Below the pieces are notes generated by a model. The model was not told where the DNA came from. It worked only from the letters and a program-made list of their open reading frames with translations, and did not search any database. From the NCBI GenBank assembly GCA_946902985.2, contig OX336388.2:1700443978-1700507977 (forward strand): DNA of 64,000 bases, given 5' to 3'. The DNA comes from Meconema thalassinum (Eukaryota > Arthropoda > Insecta > Orthoptera > Tettigoniidae). This document shows positions 1-9,468 of this stretch, piece after piece. Every line of letters starts with the position of its first letter. The stretch's first letter is position 1. The position numbers and the translations under genes are program-made.

Positions 1-555
1 CGTTGTTTAGCTTTTTTCAACAATACTTTATCCGCCACACGTCTTAATGCAGGATGTCTATGGCAAAAAGAAAGGTCATGTTCTTTGCATGCTTGATCCA
101 AAGGATTAATAGGTACATCACCACGTTGCAAACGTTGATTCAGCTCTGTTCTAGGACCACAAAAACGATAACCAGGAAGATGGATTTCAAAAGGTAAGTA
201 TTGGATGACTTAGTCAATGACGCCATGACCAGTACAAGTTTGATATATCCTTTTCCATAGGTGGAAAAAAGGTTCGATTTTCCTCTTCATCTGTAGACGA
301 TGCTGATGTTGTTGCTTTTTCTCGCCATCACACCCGTGAAATGAGGAAACAAAGTCTTTACGCGGACTTTTATGACCGTGATCGAGTTTGACCAGCTGGC
401 AAGTAGCACACTGTCGCATAGAGGGTATTTTTGCCATGGCCACTTGCTTATGGTGATTATAATCCGTACATGGTTGCAATTCACTTAACACAGGGTCTTG
501 AGTCCATGATTTTGGTACATGTTGCCAGATTTCTTTCACTGCATTTGCTGCCACA
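1..555 (-). pseudogene. virus-like ORF, downstream part, with phospholipase A2-like domain (runs off window)
   Basis: Seen: on the minus strand one reading frame runs from 554 to the window edge with a single TAA at 210-212. After that stop the same frame encodes a glycine/cysteine calcium-loop motif (YRFCGPRT), then NPLDQACKEHD, whose HD is the classic catalytic pair, then RRVADKVL. Known: this order is typical of the PLA2 domain of parvovirus VP1 unique regions and of PLA2-like domains in adintovirus/Maverick-like elements and insect repeats; it hydrolyses phospholipids during virion escape from endosomes. The part before the stop (210-554) has a CxxC pair and a basic stretch. Inference: this is a decayed endogenous virus-like gene. 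Its 5' part lies at 8559-8674, cut off by the BEL insertion. Odd: one internal stop here, another in the upstream part. The 3' end is outside the window. Family confidence is high for PLA2-like, low for the exact virus group. Confidence 0.72.
551..555. repeat. target-site duplication ccaca, left flank of BEL-1
   Basis: Five bases ccaca directly precede the left LTR (TGGAGAAAG...) and recur directly after the right LTR at 8554-8558. A 5-bp duplication is usual for BEL/Pao integration. Confidence 0.9.
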
Positions 556-1762
556 TGGAGAAAGTTCTGCCCTAAAACTTCCCCATACGGGAGAACGCGA
601 AGTAGGTTTAAACTTAACCAAAATAGCTACTGTTAAACAGCGAAAAGACTGAAGCGGTGCGGTGCAATAGGCATAAAAGTACATCACCAGAAAACAAAAG
701 TTTAGTTAACAAGATATAAATGATATTTATTGAGACAACAATAAAATGCACAATAAATGCACACAACTGGGATATGCAGAGAATAATTAGTGTTAAATCT
801 TAACAAATGAACAGGGTCTGGTGACAGTACCCTAATTAATGATGCAAAAACCAATGTTAAGGATTGCCTAGATTTGAGAGAAATTGGAATTGAAATATAA
901 TATGCATATTAATAAAAGAACCATTAAAAAATGAAGATGAAATGTATGATGAGAGTAAAATATTCAGTTCTTTATCAAGTTTGAACTTATCTTCCAAATT
1001 GTTGAGCCAGCTCTATAAAAGTTCCAGTTAGCCTAAAACTGTTCTAAAGGTCCTCCACGGTTTCTTCGGGGGGGGGGGGGGGAAGCGTTCATGGCCTCAA
1101 GATGCATATTCCGAAAAGATGAATATTCAAGTCGACATTGGGTGCGGCCGGGAAGACTGCTGCTTCCTCGAAGTTTAAAGTGAGTTACACCATCTAAGGT
1201 GAAACTTGCAGTGTGCTGCGGCTGGCAAACATTCCTGTCCTCTTGAGCGATGTATCAGAGTAGAGGCCTCGTGACGTAGCAGCGAGGTGAAGTAGCGACT
1301 GGCAATAGTGCCATGCGGTGTGGCAGCGTTGATCTGAATGACGATGTGATCAGAATGATGATTGATCAGAAGTGAGTGGAGAACACCAGCAGGTGGCGTC
1401 TTAAATAGTGATCATGGAACAATCTCGAAGGCTGGAGATTGCCCGACCAGACAAAGACCTGCCATTGGTCGAACGAAGGTCAGGGTGACGTCAGTCGGCC
1501 CTGCTCAGCAGACACCAGATGAGCCAGTAGATGCCGTGTATGCCGGGAGTGAGGAAGCTTGAGGTAGCGAGCAACTGGAACACTCGAGGTGAGAGCTATG
1601 ATATCAATGAATAGGTGCTTGATAACAAGATTATGCATTTGGTTTAAGCAATTAGTACATTTACAAAGAAATAATTATCATTCGGGGATCTCGGTAACAA
1701 GAAACAAAATTTGACCGAAAAATGGGCCAAGCTAAACATTGAAAACATCACGAAAGTGATCA
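556..1762 (-). repeat. BEL-1 3' LTR (left)
   Basis: 1207 bp, bounded by TG...CA. It aligns end to end with 7278-8553 but lacks two short blocks, about 20 bp near 737 and about 60 bp near 1128, so the LTRs have diverged mainly by deletion. It holds a run of 12 or more G at about 1070-1082. Confidence 0.93.
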
Positions 1763-1836
1763 TGCTCCGAGAACTCCGAATGAAAAACAAACAAAGAATC
1801 AGTCAAAGCAAAACATGGATAACAGAAGAGGAGAGA

Positions 1837-2907
1837 CTAAGACTCGAAAGGCAAAACAGAGATAGCAGAGATGGGTCTAGTATAAAGACCTTTACCAGTT
1901 AAAACATCAACAACTCTGACGCGTTTATCACGGCCAAAGTGGCAGTGAATAACTCTGCCTAGGTTCCATACGAGAGGCGGAGATGGGTCTCGAAGAAGAA
2001 CCATGTCCCCCACTCGTACATCTGGTTGAGGAAGCCGCCATTTCTCACGCCTATTTAGCAAGCTGAGATATTCTAACTTCCATCGGCGCCAAAAAGAACA
2101 GCGCAAAGATTCTACTTTTCTCCAAAAGATAGGTAGGTTAGGATCACAGCGTCGAACCAGCAAAGGCGGAGTAGCAGCAAGCGAACAGCCAATCAGGAAG
2201 TGACTGGGTGTTAAAGGTAAAAGATCCTTAGGATCGTTTGAAAGAGGAGTCAGAGGTCTGGAATTTACAATACCTTCAACTTGAATAATTAAAGAGTTGA
2301 ATTCCTCATAAGAAAGTATGGTAGGACCAAGAGTTTTCTTAAGCTGTCTTTTAGTAAGTTTGATGCAGGATTCCCATCTGCCCTCATGATGGGGAGCATA
2401 AGGCGGGGTGAAATGCCATTTGAAACCTTTAGAATAGGAAAAGTTGGAAATTTTTTCTTTAGCAGAAGGGGAACTTAGCACTTTTTTCCAGAGATCAGAA
2501 GCGCTTACAAAAATGTTTGCATTGTCTGAAAAGACTTCAGATGGGACACCCCTTCTAGCTGCAAATCTAGAAAAGGCGGCCAAAAAGTAGGATACCGAAG
2601 CGTTCGTAACCAACTCAAGGTGGATAGCTCCCGTCACCATACATACCAATAAAGAGATGTAAAGTTTACCTAAAATTTTGCGCTTAGATGAAGAGGGATT
2701 GGTCTGATATACGTAAGGACCAGCGTAATCGATCCCAGTAAGAGCGAAGGGCTTACTAGGTTCTGAAAGAAATGGAGGTAAATTGCCCATAATCTGCGTG
2801 GCGGGCCGTGGTTTAACCTTAAAGCAAGGTATATACTTTTTGACAACAGAAGAAACCTCATGAACGCCATTGATTATCCAGTAGAGTTCACGAATTAGAC
2901 AGAGCAA
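1837..2907 (-). pseudogene. BEL-1 integrase core and C-terminal segment
   Basis: 356-codon open segment encoding the C-terminal part of the pol polyprotein, which inserts the cDNA into host DNA. Catalytic triad positions within the segment: D60 (GIDYAGPY), D128 (SDNANIF) and the E of GRWES at about 179, a D-D-E set with the ~50-residue second spacing of BEL integrases. The N-terminal zinc-binding region is only partly present and one expected cysteine reads tyrosine (KKYIPCF here, KKCIPCF in BEL-2). The annotated start is only the first codon after a frame break; it should be joined to the upstream segment at 3033-3464 across a two-base gain in a T run at 2945-2952. The C-terminal tail has the conserved VRVGDMVLLRD motif. 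Confidence 0.9.
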
Positions 2908-3032
2908 GGTGCGAGTGCCAGCATGAAGGTGTTTATAATGAAACTTTTTTTTATTATAAGGGTGGTGATAGGATGCTTTGAAGGAAGGACGATGGGATGC
3001 TTTTTCCCATCATCACAACTAGACATAGCTAA

Positions 3033-3464
3033 TCATCCACCCACACGTATCATGCCGTCCTGGTCAAGAAAAGGAGTAAGTGGTAAAAGCCTGCTGGACT
3101 TGGGCAAACCTTTACCACTCATAAGAGCTTGCCTTTCAGGAGCAAATACTTCCTGCTGAACAAGTAACAAAATCTTGCAAGTAGCGAATTCTAACTCTAC
3201 TCTGGTGAGAAAGGGTTGAGGCTTGAATGGTTGATCAATTACTAAATATCTCCATCGGAAGATATAAGACACTACACGAATCAATTTATCAAATGAAGAG
3301 TATCTATGAAAAAGACTAGTCGAAGTAGAAGTAAGATGCGACGTGACAGGATCATTACGGACATCGGGTATTTCTTCTGCAAATTGATTAGTTAAGCGAG
3401 GCCAGCAAGATGATTCCTGACTTAGCCAAGGAGGACCATTCCAGTAAAGGTCTGAGGAAATCAA
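3033..3464 (-). pseudogene. BEL-1 pol segment between RNase H and integrase (H2C2 zinc region)
   Basis: 143-codon open stretch matching the pre-integrase region of BEL-2 13327-14118. The reading starts at a TTG just after a TGA that breaks the frame at the RNase H/integrase junction. BEL-2 has the same break at the homologous base. The segment ends in a TGA at 3033-3035, where BEL-2 has a sense codon, so this nonsense change is private to BEL-1. It is not a separate gene. Confidence 0.85.
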
Positions 3465-3615
3465 TTTTTAGGCGTGCAACCACGTGATATTATATCCGCG
3501 GGGTTTTCACGGCTAGGAACATGTCTCCATTGTTCCGAATGGGAGACTTCATGAATCTTAGAAACGCGATTTGCCACAAGGGTATTCCAATGGGAAGAAG
3601 GCTTGGAAATCCAAG

Positions 3616-6600
3616 CTAATACAATAAAAGAATCGCTCCAAAAAATGTGCGGGAAAATTTTAACTTTAAACTGACATTTAGTTTAGTAGCTGTTTCCATT
3701 AAAGCAGAGCATAATTCTAATCTCGGCAATGATACCGTTTTAAGTGGAGCAACTTTTGATTTAGCGCACACTAAATTAGAAAATCCAGGGAAAGTGGCTG
3801 AGGAACGTCCTACTATGTATGCACAACAGCCATAAGCCCGTTCTGAACTATCAGAAAATACATGCAGGTCATACTGCTGGTATAAGGGATTAGAAATTAA
3901 AAGGCGGGGTATAGAAACCTTGGAGAGATCCAGCAAACTGCTGCGATACTTTAACCATTCTTCTACAAGAGGAAGGGGGAGATTTTCATCCCAGTCTGAT
4001 TTTAATGACCAAAGCTTTTGCAAGAACATTTTTGCAACAATAACTATAGGAGCAATATATTGCAAAGGATCAAAGATCTTTACGATTTCTGACAGAATTT
4101 GTCTCTTAGTTACAGGGGGAGATTCTGAGAAATGTACCTGATAAGAGAAGGTATCAGAAGAAGGACACCAAAAAACACCCAATGCTTTTACGGCTGCTTC
4201 ATCAGCAGGAATAGCAACAAATTCATCAGCTGGGACCTCTGATGAAAATTTTGATATAAATTCAGTAGAATTTGAAGTCCAATTATGGAGCGGAAAACCA
4301 CCTCCTAGGAGCAGGGATTTCAAATCTTCGCACACAAGGAGTGCTTCAGAAATATTAGGGAAAGAGCACAAGAAATCGTCAACATAAAATGCCGTTTTTA
4401 ATGACTCTGAGGCCAAAGGATGATACAGATGACCATCTTGCTCGGCTAACATGTGGAGAGGCCGAATAGCAAGAAAGGCTGAAGGCTTCAGGCCATATGT
4501 CACAGTCTTCAATCTAAATATCTTTATGGGTTTGGAACTCTCATCGCGCCACAATATTCTTTGCAGATCTTGCTGCTCAGAATTTACGAGAATCTGCCGG
4601 TACATCTGCTTAATATCTGAGATTACAGCAATAGGAAACCGTCGAAAATTAAGCAAAACAGAGGTGAGATCTGTTTGAATCGCGGGACCACATTGCAAGG
4701 TATCATTTAAAGAGACTCCATTGGAATCTGATGACGAGCCATTGAAAACTTCTCTTATATTGTCTTGTGTTAAGGAATTTTTCCATACCGGGTGATGATT
4801 TAGATAAACTATTTCATTTAAAGGACGGTCAATTTCTTCTGATTTAGGAATTACCTCCATGTGATTGGATGATTCGTATTCCTCCATAAAGGAAGCATAC
4901 TGAGTTTTAACAGAAGCATCTTGTTTGAACCGATTTTCAATAGCAAATAGTGCCCTAGGTGCTCTGGAATGCGAGCTCGTAATGGCGGGAGGATTAGGAA
5001 TACGTGGAAGAGTTACTATAAATCTGCCTTCAGCAGTACGGACAGTGGTTTCCTTGTATAACTTTTCACAAATTTCGTTAGAAGAAGAAGCAGTAGCCTG
5101 AACATTCTCAAGATCCCAGAACTTGGTTAGCTCTTGACTCAAATCGGTACCAACAAAATAACAATTCGATACAGTTTGAATAGGATTACAGTATATTTGG
5201 CCAGTAGCGATCCAACCAAAATCAGTTTCGCGGAAGAAAACATAAGGAGCAATTTTTACTTTATTGGAATGAAGACATTGCCAAAATACGCTTGAGCTGA
5301 AAAGAAGCTCTACGGGCGAAGCTCTGTTGAAATGAGGGTCAGCTAGCTGGACAAAATTCGGGATATTCCAACTTTGAATAGGATAAGAAGTGCCAGGAAT
5401 ATTGTTGCCTATAGACTTGATAATCAAACAATCTAATTGCAACTGCGTACCAAGATTATTAGAGTCCTTCAAATCCACTTTAGCAAAGCTTAAGGATTGC
5501 GATTTAGAGCAGTTTATTCCTGTGACCTCTATTGAGGTAGGATGTTTTGGGAGGCCTAACTTTTGTACCAAAGATTCATTAATAAAATTGTTGGTAGCGG
5601 CATTGTCTAATAATCCCCTGACAGATACCCATTTCCCGTGAGAATTTTTCAATAGAACCTGCACGGTAGATAATAAAACCTGGACTTTGCCAAGCGAGGT
5701 AGAACTTTGAGCATACGACTGCGCACTATTTTGAGAAGTCTCAGAATTAGACTTGGTATTGGAACTGCTTGGTCCTGATAACCGTGATCTTTCATGTCTG
5801 TGCAAAAGGTAATGGTGTCTAGCCTTACAATGAAAGCATAAACGTTGTGAACGGCAATTGTTTAACATATGCGTTCCTGACAAACAGTTGAAACACAGAT
5901 TTTTGTTCGTAATGAACTCTCGTCTTTCATCTACTGATAATGATTTAAATTCATCACAATTGTATAAATTATGCGATTGCTGACACAGACCGCACGTTTG
6001 CATTTGATTAGGTGACCGAGCATCAACACGAAGAGCCTGTGATCTTAAAATTCTTTGATTAGAACTGCTAACCTTATCTTTTGAGAAGGCTTTAGAATCT
6101 GAACTACTAATTTTTTGATTAGCTATGGCGGAAAAGACTTGGCTTCTAGCCTTCAAAAAGTTGATAATCGCCTCATAAGTGCATTGCAAATTCTGGGAAA
6201 GTTCTGTTTCCCAGGCTTTTAATGTATTTGCATCCAATCTTGCAGAAATGAGGTGAACAAGAAATAAATCCCAGTGATTTACAGGTTGGTTTAAATTGGA
6301 CAATGCTCTGACGTGTAGCTCTGCAGTATCAATCAGCTTACGAAGTGATAAACTGTTATCTGCTTGCACGTTAGGTAACTCGAATAAGTTTTGTATATGG
6401 CGTTGAATAGATAAACGAATATTCCCATATCTATCCTTAAGAAGATTCAGAGCAACTTCATAATTATCACTGGTCAAAGAAAGTGCTTGAATCAGGTTAA
6501 GTGCGTTGCCTTGAACTGCCAGACGCAGGTAGTGAAATTTTTGAATTACTGGTATAGAAGTATTCTCATTTACTAAAGAATTGAATAACTCAAAAAATGG

Positions 6601-6993
6601 CTCCCATTCTATGTCCTTACCAGTGAATTTGGGTAGTTCTAATTTGGGTAATATAATACGTGAGGAAGATAACGAAGATGCTGCAGAAGTTTGATCTTCT
6701 TGTTTTTCTTTTAAAGTTAAAGCCCTAATAAGCTGTTTAGCTTCAGCAAATCCATGATGGTGTAATTTTTCAACTTCCAACCTATCACTTTGCTGGTCCG
6801 GATGCTGAGTTTCTATACTGCATTGTATCTCATCATATTTCTCAAAGGCTTGTTCATAATTCTTAAGCCTCTGCGAAATTATATCAAGATTACGCTCTTG
6901 GGGTTCAAGCTCCGTTAAGAAAGTACGGAACCGTGTGAGCTTGCCCTTACAAGAGGTTCTGGCGTTGCTGAGTTTTTCATCAAGGTTAGGCAT
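3616..6993 (-). CDS. BEL-1 gag-protease-RT-RNase H polyprotein (truncated by frameshift)
   Basis: 1125 codons, the longest ORF in the window. Domains in order: DUF1759-like gag with N-terminal coiled region (about 1-310); Cys/His knuckles at about 334-346, 367-380 (CFNCLSGTHMLNNC, a perfect CX2CX4HX4C) and about 386; retropepsin-like DUF1758 at about 450-600, whose active site reads LLDNAATNNF rather than D-S/T-G; reverse transcriptase about 730-900 with YVDD at 870-873; RNase H beginning at VFSDSSERAYG (about 1045). The Met at 6993 is chosen because BEL-2 starts identically (MPNLDEKLSNAR) and stops precede it. Translation leaves frame near 3640, where an A run is one base shorter than in BEL-2, giving an abnormal tail. 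Known: such polyproteins make the particle core and copy the RNA to DNA in the cytoplasm. Confidence 0.93.
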   Translation of the reverse strand: MPNLDEKLSNARTSCKGKLTRFRTFLTELEPQERNLDIISQRLKNYEQAFEKYDEIQCSIETQHPDQQSDRLEVEKLHHHGFAEAKQLIRALTLKEKQEDQTSAASSLSSSRIILPKLELPKFTGKDIEWEPFFELFNSLVNENTSIPVIQKFHYLRLAVQGNALNLIQALSLTSDNYEVALNLLKDRYGNIRLSIQRHIQNLFELPNVQADNSLSLRKLIDTAELHVRALSNLNQPVNHWDLFLVHLISARLDANTLKAWETELSQNLQCTYEAIINFLKARSQVFSAIANQKISSSDSKAFSKDKVSSSNQRILRSQALRVDARSPNQMQTCGLCQQSHNLYNCDEFKSLSVDERREFITNKNLCFNCLSGTHMLNNCRSQRLCFHCKARHHYLLHRHERSRLSGPSSSNTKSNSETSQNSAQSYAQSSTSLGKVQVLLSTVQVLLKNSHGKWVSVRGLLDNAATNNFINESLVQKLGLPKHPTSIEVTGINCSKSQSLSFAKVDLKDSNNLGTQLQLDCLIIKSIGNNIPGTSYPIQSWNIPNFVQLADPHFNRASPVELLFSSSVFWQCLHSNKVKIAPYVFFRETDFGWIATGQIYCNPIQTVSNCYFVGTDLSQELTKFWDLENVQATASSSNEICEKLYKETTVRTAEGRFIVTLPRIPNPPAITSSHSRAPRALFAIENRFKQDASVKTQYASFMEEYESSNHMEVIPKSEEIDRPLNEIVYLNHHPVWKNSLTQDNIREVFNGSSSDSNGVSLNDTLQCGPAIQTDLTSVLLNFRRFPIAVISDIKQMYRQILVNSEQQDLQRILWRDESSKPIKIFRLKTVTYGLKPSAFLAIRPLHMLAEQDGHLYHPLASESLKTAFYVDDFLCSFPNISEALLVCEDLKSLLLGGGFPLHNWTSNSTEFISKFSSEVPADEFVAIPADEAAVKALGVFWCPSSDTFSYQVHFSESPPVTKRQILSEIVKIFDPLQYIAPIVIVAKMFLQKLWSLKSDWDENLPLPLVEEWLKYRSSLLDLSKVSIPRLLISNPLYQQYDLHVFSDSSERAYGCCAYIVGRSSATFPGFSNLVCAKSKVAPLKTVSLPRLELCSALMETATKLNVSLKLKFSRTFFGAILLLY

Positions 6994-7260
6994 GTTAAAG
7001 GTTGTTTGTTACTCACGTCAATATTGTGACTTCGAGAACTGGAAGCCAGAGGATGACAGCTTGCTAGGTAGTAAGGTTTAGTCTGATGCGGAAGAAACCG
7101 GCTTAGCTCACGTTTCTCTCCTCCTCTGCTGAACATGCGCCTCAGGCTGAAACTTACAATGTGAATTAGTGTTGAAACACAATGAACAAAAATTGTTAAT
7201 GTGAAATTCAAGATATGAAACTTGTAATATTCCCAGGGTGCAACAGATATGTTTATCGGG

Positions 7261-7272
7261 GGTGAGGCACCA
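7261..7272 (-). promoter_or_regulatory. BEL-1 primer-binding-site candidate
   Basis: Minus-strand TGGTGCCTCACC lies 5 nt inside the 5' LTR. It begins TGG, complementary to a tRNA CCA end, and is conserved at the same place in BEL-2 (17922-17933). The tRNA species was not identified. Confidence 0.6.
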
Positions 7273-7277
7273 AAATA

Positions 7278-8553
7278 TGGAGAAAGTTCTGCCCTAAAAC
7301 TTCCCCATACGGGAGAACGCGAAGTAGGTTTAAACTTAACCAAAATAGCTACTGTTAAACAGCGAAAATACTGAAGCGGTGCATTGGGCATAAAAGTACA
7401 ACACCAGAAAACAAAAGTTTAGTTAACAAGATATAAATGATATTTACTGAGACAACAATTTTCATTAAATAACATTAAAATGCACAATAAATGCACACAA
7501 CTGGGATATGCAGAGAATAATTAGTGTTAAATCTTAACAAATGGAGTGGGTCTGGTGACAGTACCCTAATTAATGATGGAAAAACCAATGTTAAGGATTG
7601 CCTAGATTTGAGAGAAATTGGAATTGAAATATAATATGCATATTAATAAAAGAACCATTAAAAAAGATGAAATGTATGATGAGAGTAATATATTCAATTC
7701 TTTATCAAGTTTGAACTTATCTTCCAAATTGTTGAGCCAGCTCCATAAAAGTTCCAGTTAGCCTGAAACTGTTTTAAAAGTCCTCCAAGTTTTCTTCGGG
7801 GGGGGGGGGGAGGCATTCATGGCCTCAAGATGCATATTCCGAAAAGATGAATATTCAACTCTTCTTTTCCCTTCTGGTGATGGTTTGACACGTTTAGTGT
7901 CCAGGCGGTGACTGAGTATAAGTCGATATTGGGTGCGGCCTGGAAGACTGCTGCTTCCTCGAAGTTTAAAGTGAGTTACACCATCTAAGGTGAAACTTGC
8001 AGTGTGCTGCGGCTGGCAAACATTCCTGTCCTCTTGAGCGATGTATCAGAGTAGAGGCCTCGTGACGTAGCAGCGAGGTGAAGTAGCGACTGGCAATAGT
8101 GCCATGCGGTGTGGCAGCGTTGATCTGAATGACGATGTGATCAGAATGATGATTGATCAGAAGTGAGTGGAGAACACCAGCAGGTGGCGTCTTAAATAGT
8201 GATCATGGAACAATCTCGAAGGCTGGAGATTGTCCGACCAGACAAAGACCTGCCACTGGTCGAACGAAGGTCAGGGTGACGTCAGTCGGCCCTGCTCAGC
8301 AGACACCAGATGAGCCAGTAGATGCCGTGTATGCCGGGAGTGAGGAAGCTTGAGGTAGCGAGCAACTGGAACACTCGAGGTGAGAGCTATGATATCTATG
8401 AATAGGTGCTTGATAACAAGATTATGCATTTGGTTTAAGCAATTAGTACATTTACAAAGAAATAATTACCATTCGGGGATCTCGGTAACAAGAAACAAAA
8501 TTTGACCGAAAAATGGGCCAAGCTAAACATTGAAAACATCACGAAAGTGATCA
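7278..8553 (-). repeat. BEL-1 5' LTR (right)
   Basis: 1276 bp, TG...CA. On the minus strand the U3 part carries a CRE-like TGACGTCA, a CCAAT box and a TATA-like CTATTTAAGACGCC near 8185-8200; an AATAAA lies near 7440. It contains G runs at 7798-7810. It is complete relative to the left LTR. Confidence 0.93.
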
Positions 8554-8558
8554 CCACA
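8554..8558. repeat. target-site duplication ccaca, right flank of BEL-1
   Basis: Identical to 551-555; it marks the right end of BEL-1. Confidence 0.9.
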
Positions 8559-8674
8559 TAATAAATGAACGATTTTGGAAGAGCCTACAATTCTTCTTTG
8601 GTAAAACAGTCTAGTTTCATTTTACACACAAAGAACTTTCCAATCGCTTTATCGGTAGCATCCCCTTTCTCCAT
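8559..8674 (-). pseudogene. virus-like ORF, upstream part, cut by BEL-1
   Basis: On the minus strand an ATG at 8674 lies 16 nt after the stop of the upstream ORF (8691). It opens a lysine-rich frame, meets a TAG at 8585-8587, and then stays open into the BEL-1 target duplication. On the far side of BEL-1 the same frame continues at 554 downward into the PLA2-like domain. The two parts are therefore one former gene. The close spacing to the ORF upstream suggests compact virus-like organisation. Confidence 0.6.
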
Positions 8675-8690
8675 GGTATCACGTTGATGT

Positions 8691-9269
8691 TTACATGTCG
8701 CTTGTTGAAATCTCACTGGTGTCATTCACAGGTAAACCTAGAGTTTTAATTTTATTTAACAACTCACAGCAGGCATTGGTGGATAGCCAATGAAACAATT
8801 GCCATACCTGTGCCAAGGCTTTATGGGTAATGTTGTCACAGGGGCAGCGGACCATGAGTGTTGGCAGCGAGGGAGAGCCCAAGTCCTTTAAATCGATACA
8901 TTGACAGTAAGACGTCAAAAATTGTTGTAGCCATTGACGTTTTTCACTGCCTTTTACAAATACCACATGGGCGGAGGACAAGTGGGCTTTCATAACCATG
9001 CCAATGTGCTTATATGAAATGATTCCTTGATTCCACTCTAGTTGCATATGATTTTCAATCCACTGGGTTTGTTTACGGTCTTTTCCACACAACAAATCAA
9101 AAGCATAGGGTGGTTTAAACACCAAATGGGTAGCTTGTGATATCCAAAAAGTGGAACAATCTCTTATGGCCACTTCTTTAAATATAAAAACGTTATCTCC
9201 AATTTTAAACCCTTGGCAATCCACAATCAGTGTGCGCAACATGTTCACACTTGTCTGGACCAAGTCCAA
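8691..9269 (-). CDS. uncharacterised ORF of virus-like element
   Basis: 192 codons, open throughout. The more likely start is the Met at residue 10 (MLRTLIVDCQGFKIGDNV), because the family I recall from insect and other arthropod genomes begins with this VDxQGF(K) strand, followed by KEVAIRD and a HLVFKPPYAF motif. The middle has an ISYKHIGMV stretch and VVFVKGSEKRQWL. No transmembrane segment, signal peptide or catalytic motif is evident. Its fold may resemble an RNase H-like core (alternating strands with a conserved D at the N-terminus), but this is speculation. It lies directly upstream of the PLA2-bearing ORF on the same strand, so both probably belong to one relic element. Function unknown. 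Confidence 0.55.
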   Translation of the reverse strand: MDLVQTSVNMLRTLIVDCQGFKIGDNVFIFKEVAIRDCSTFWISQATHLVFKPPYAFDLLCGKDRKQTQWIENHMQLEWNQGIISYKHIGMVMKAHLSSAHVVFVKGSEKRQWLQQFLTSYCQCIDLKDLGSPSLPTLMVRCPCDNITHKALAQVWQLFHWLSTNACCELLNKIKTLGLPVNDTSEISTSDM

Positions 9270-9468
9270 CTGACCACAGACTGACTATCAGTGACTAACA
9301 TACACCTATGACATTGACTTACATCCCATTCTAGTAAAAATAGAAATGTACTCCGTGTATAGGTTAGGGTATGAAATAGACATGGGAAATAACAACAACA
9401 ATCTAGTTTTTATTAGATTATTTTATTGGTATAACAAGTTTTACATGCTTTTGTCATTTTGGGATAGT
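9270..9468. other. short non-coding stretch
   Basis: No gene or repeat recognised. It separates the virus-like ORF from the satellite array and could hold the promoter of the minus-strand ORF, but no clear TATA box is seen. Confidence 0.4.

Larger units (their letters stand above)
556..8553 (-). mobile_element. BEL-1: full-length BEL/Pao LTR retrotransposon, defective
   Basis: Complete element on the minus strand: 5' LTR at right (7278-8553), primer-binding-like site, gag-protease-RT-RNase H-integrase in BEL order, 3' LTR at left (556-1762), and a perfect 5-bp duplication ccaca. The family is identified by the DUF1759-like gag, CCHC knuckles, DUF1758-like protease, YVDD reverse transcriptase and the HHxGxWE integrase end. 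It lies inside the virus-like ORF (1-555 and 8559-8674), whose frame is continuous across the duplication. Defects seen: a one-base loss near 3640, a frame break near 3463 that is shared with BEL-2, a nonsense codon at 3033-3035, and a two-base gain in a T run at 2945-2952. It is therefore not autonomous as it stands. Confidence 0.95.

Noticed and set aside
1362..1562. 66-codon ORF repeated at 8153-8353
   Set aside because: Lies within both LTRs of BEL-1, antisense to its U3 region; not a separate gene.
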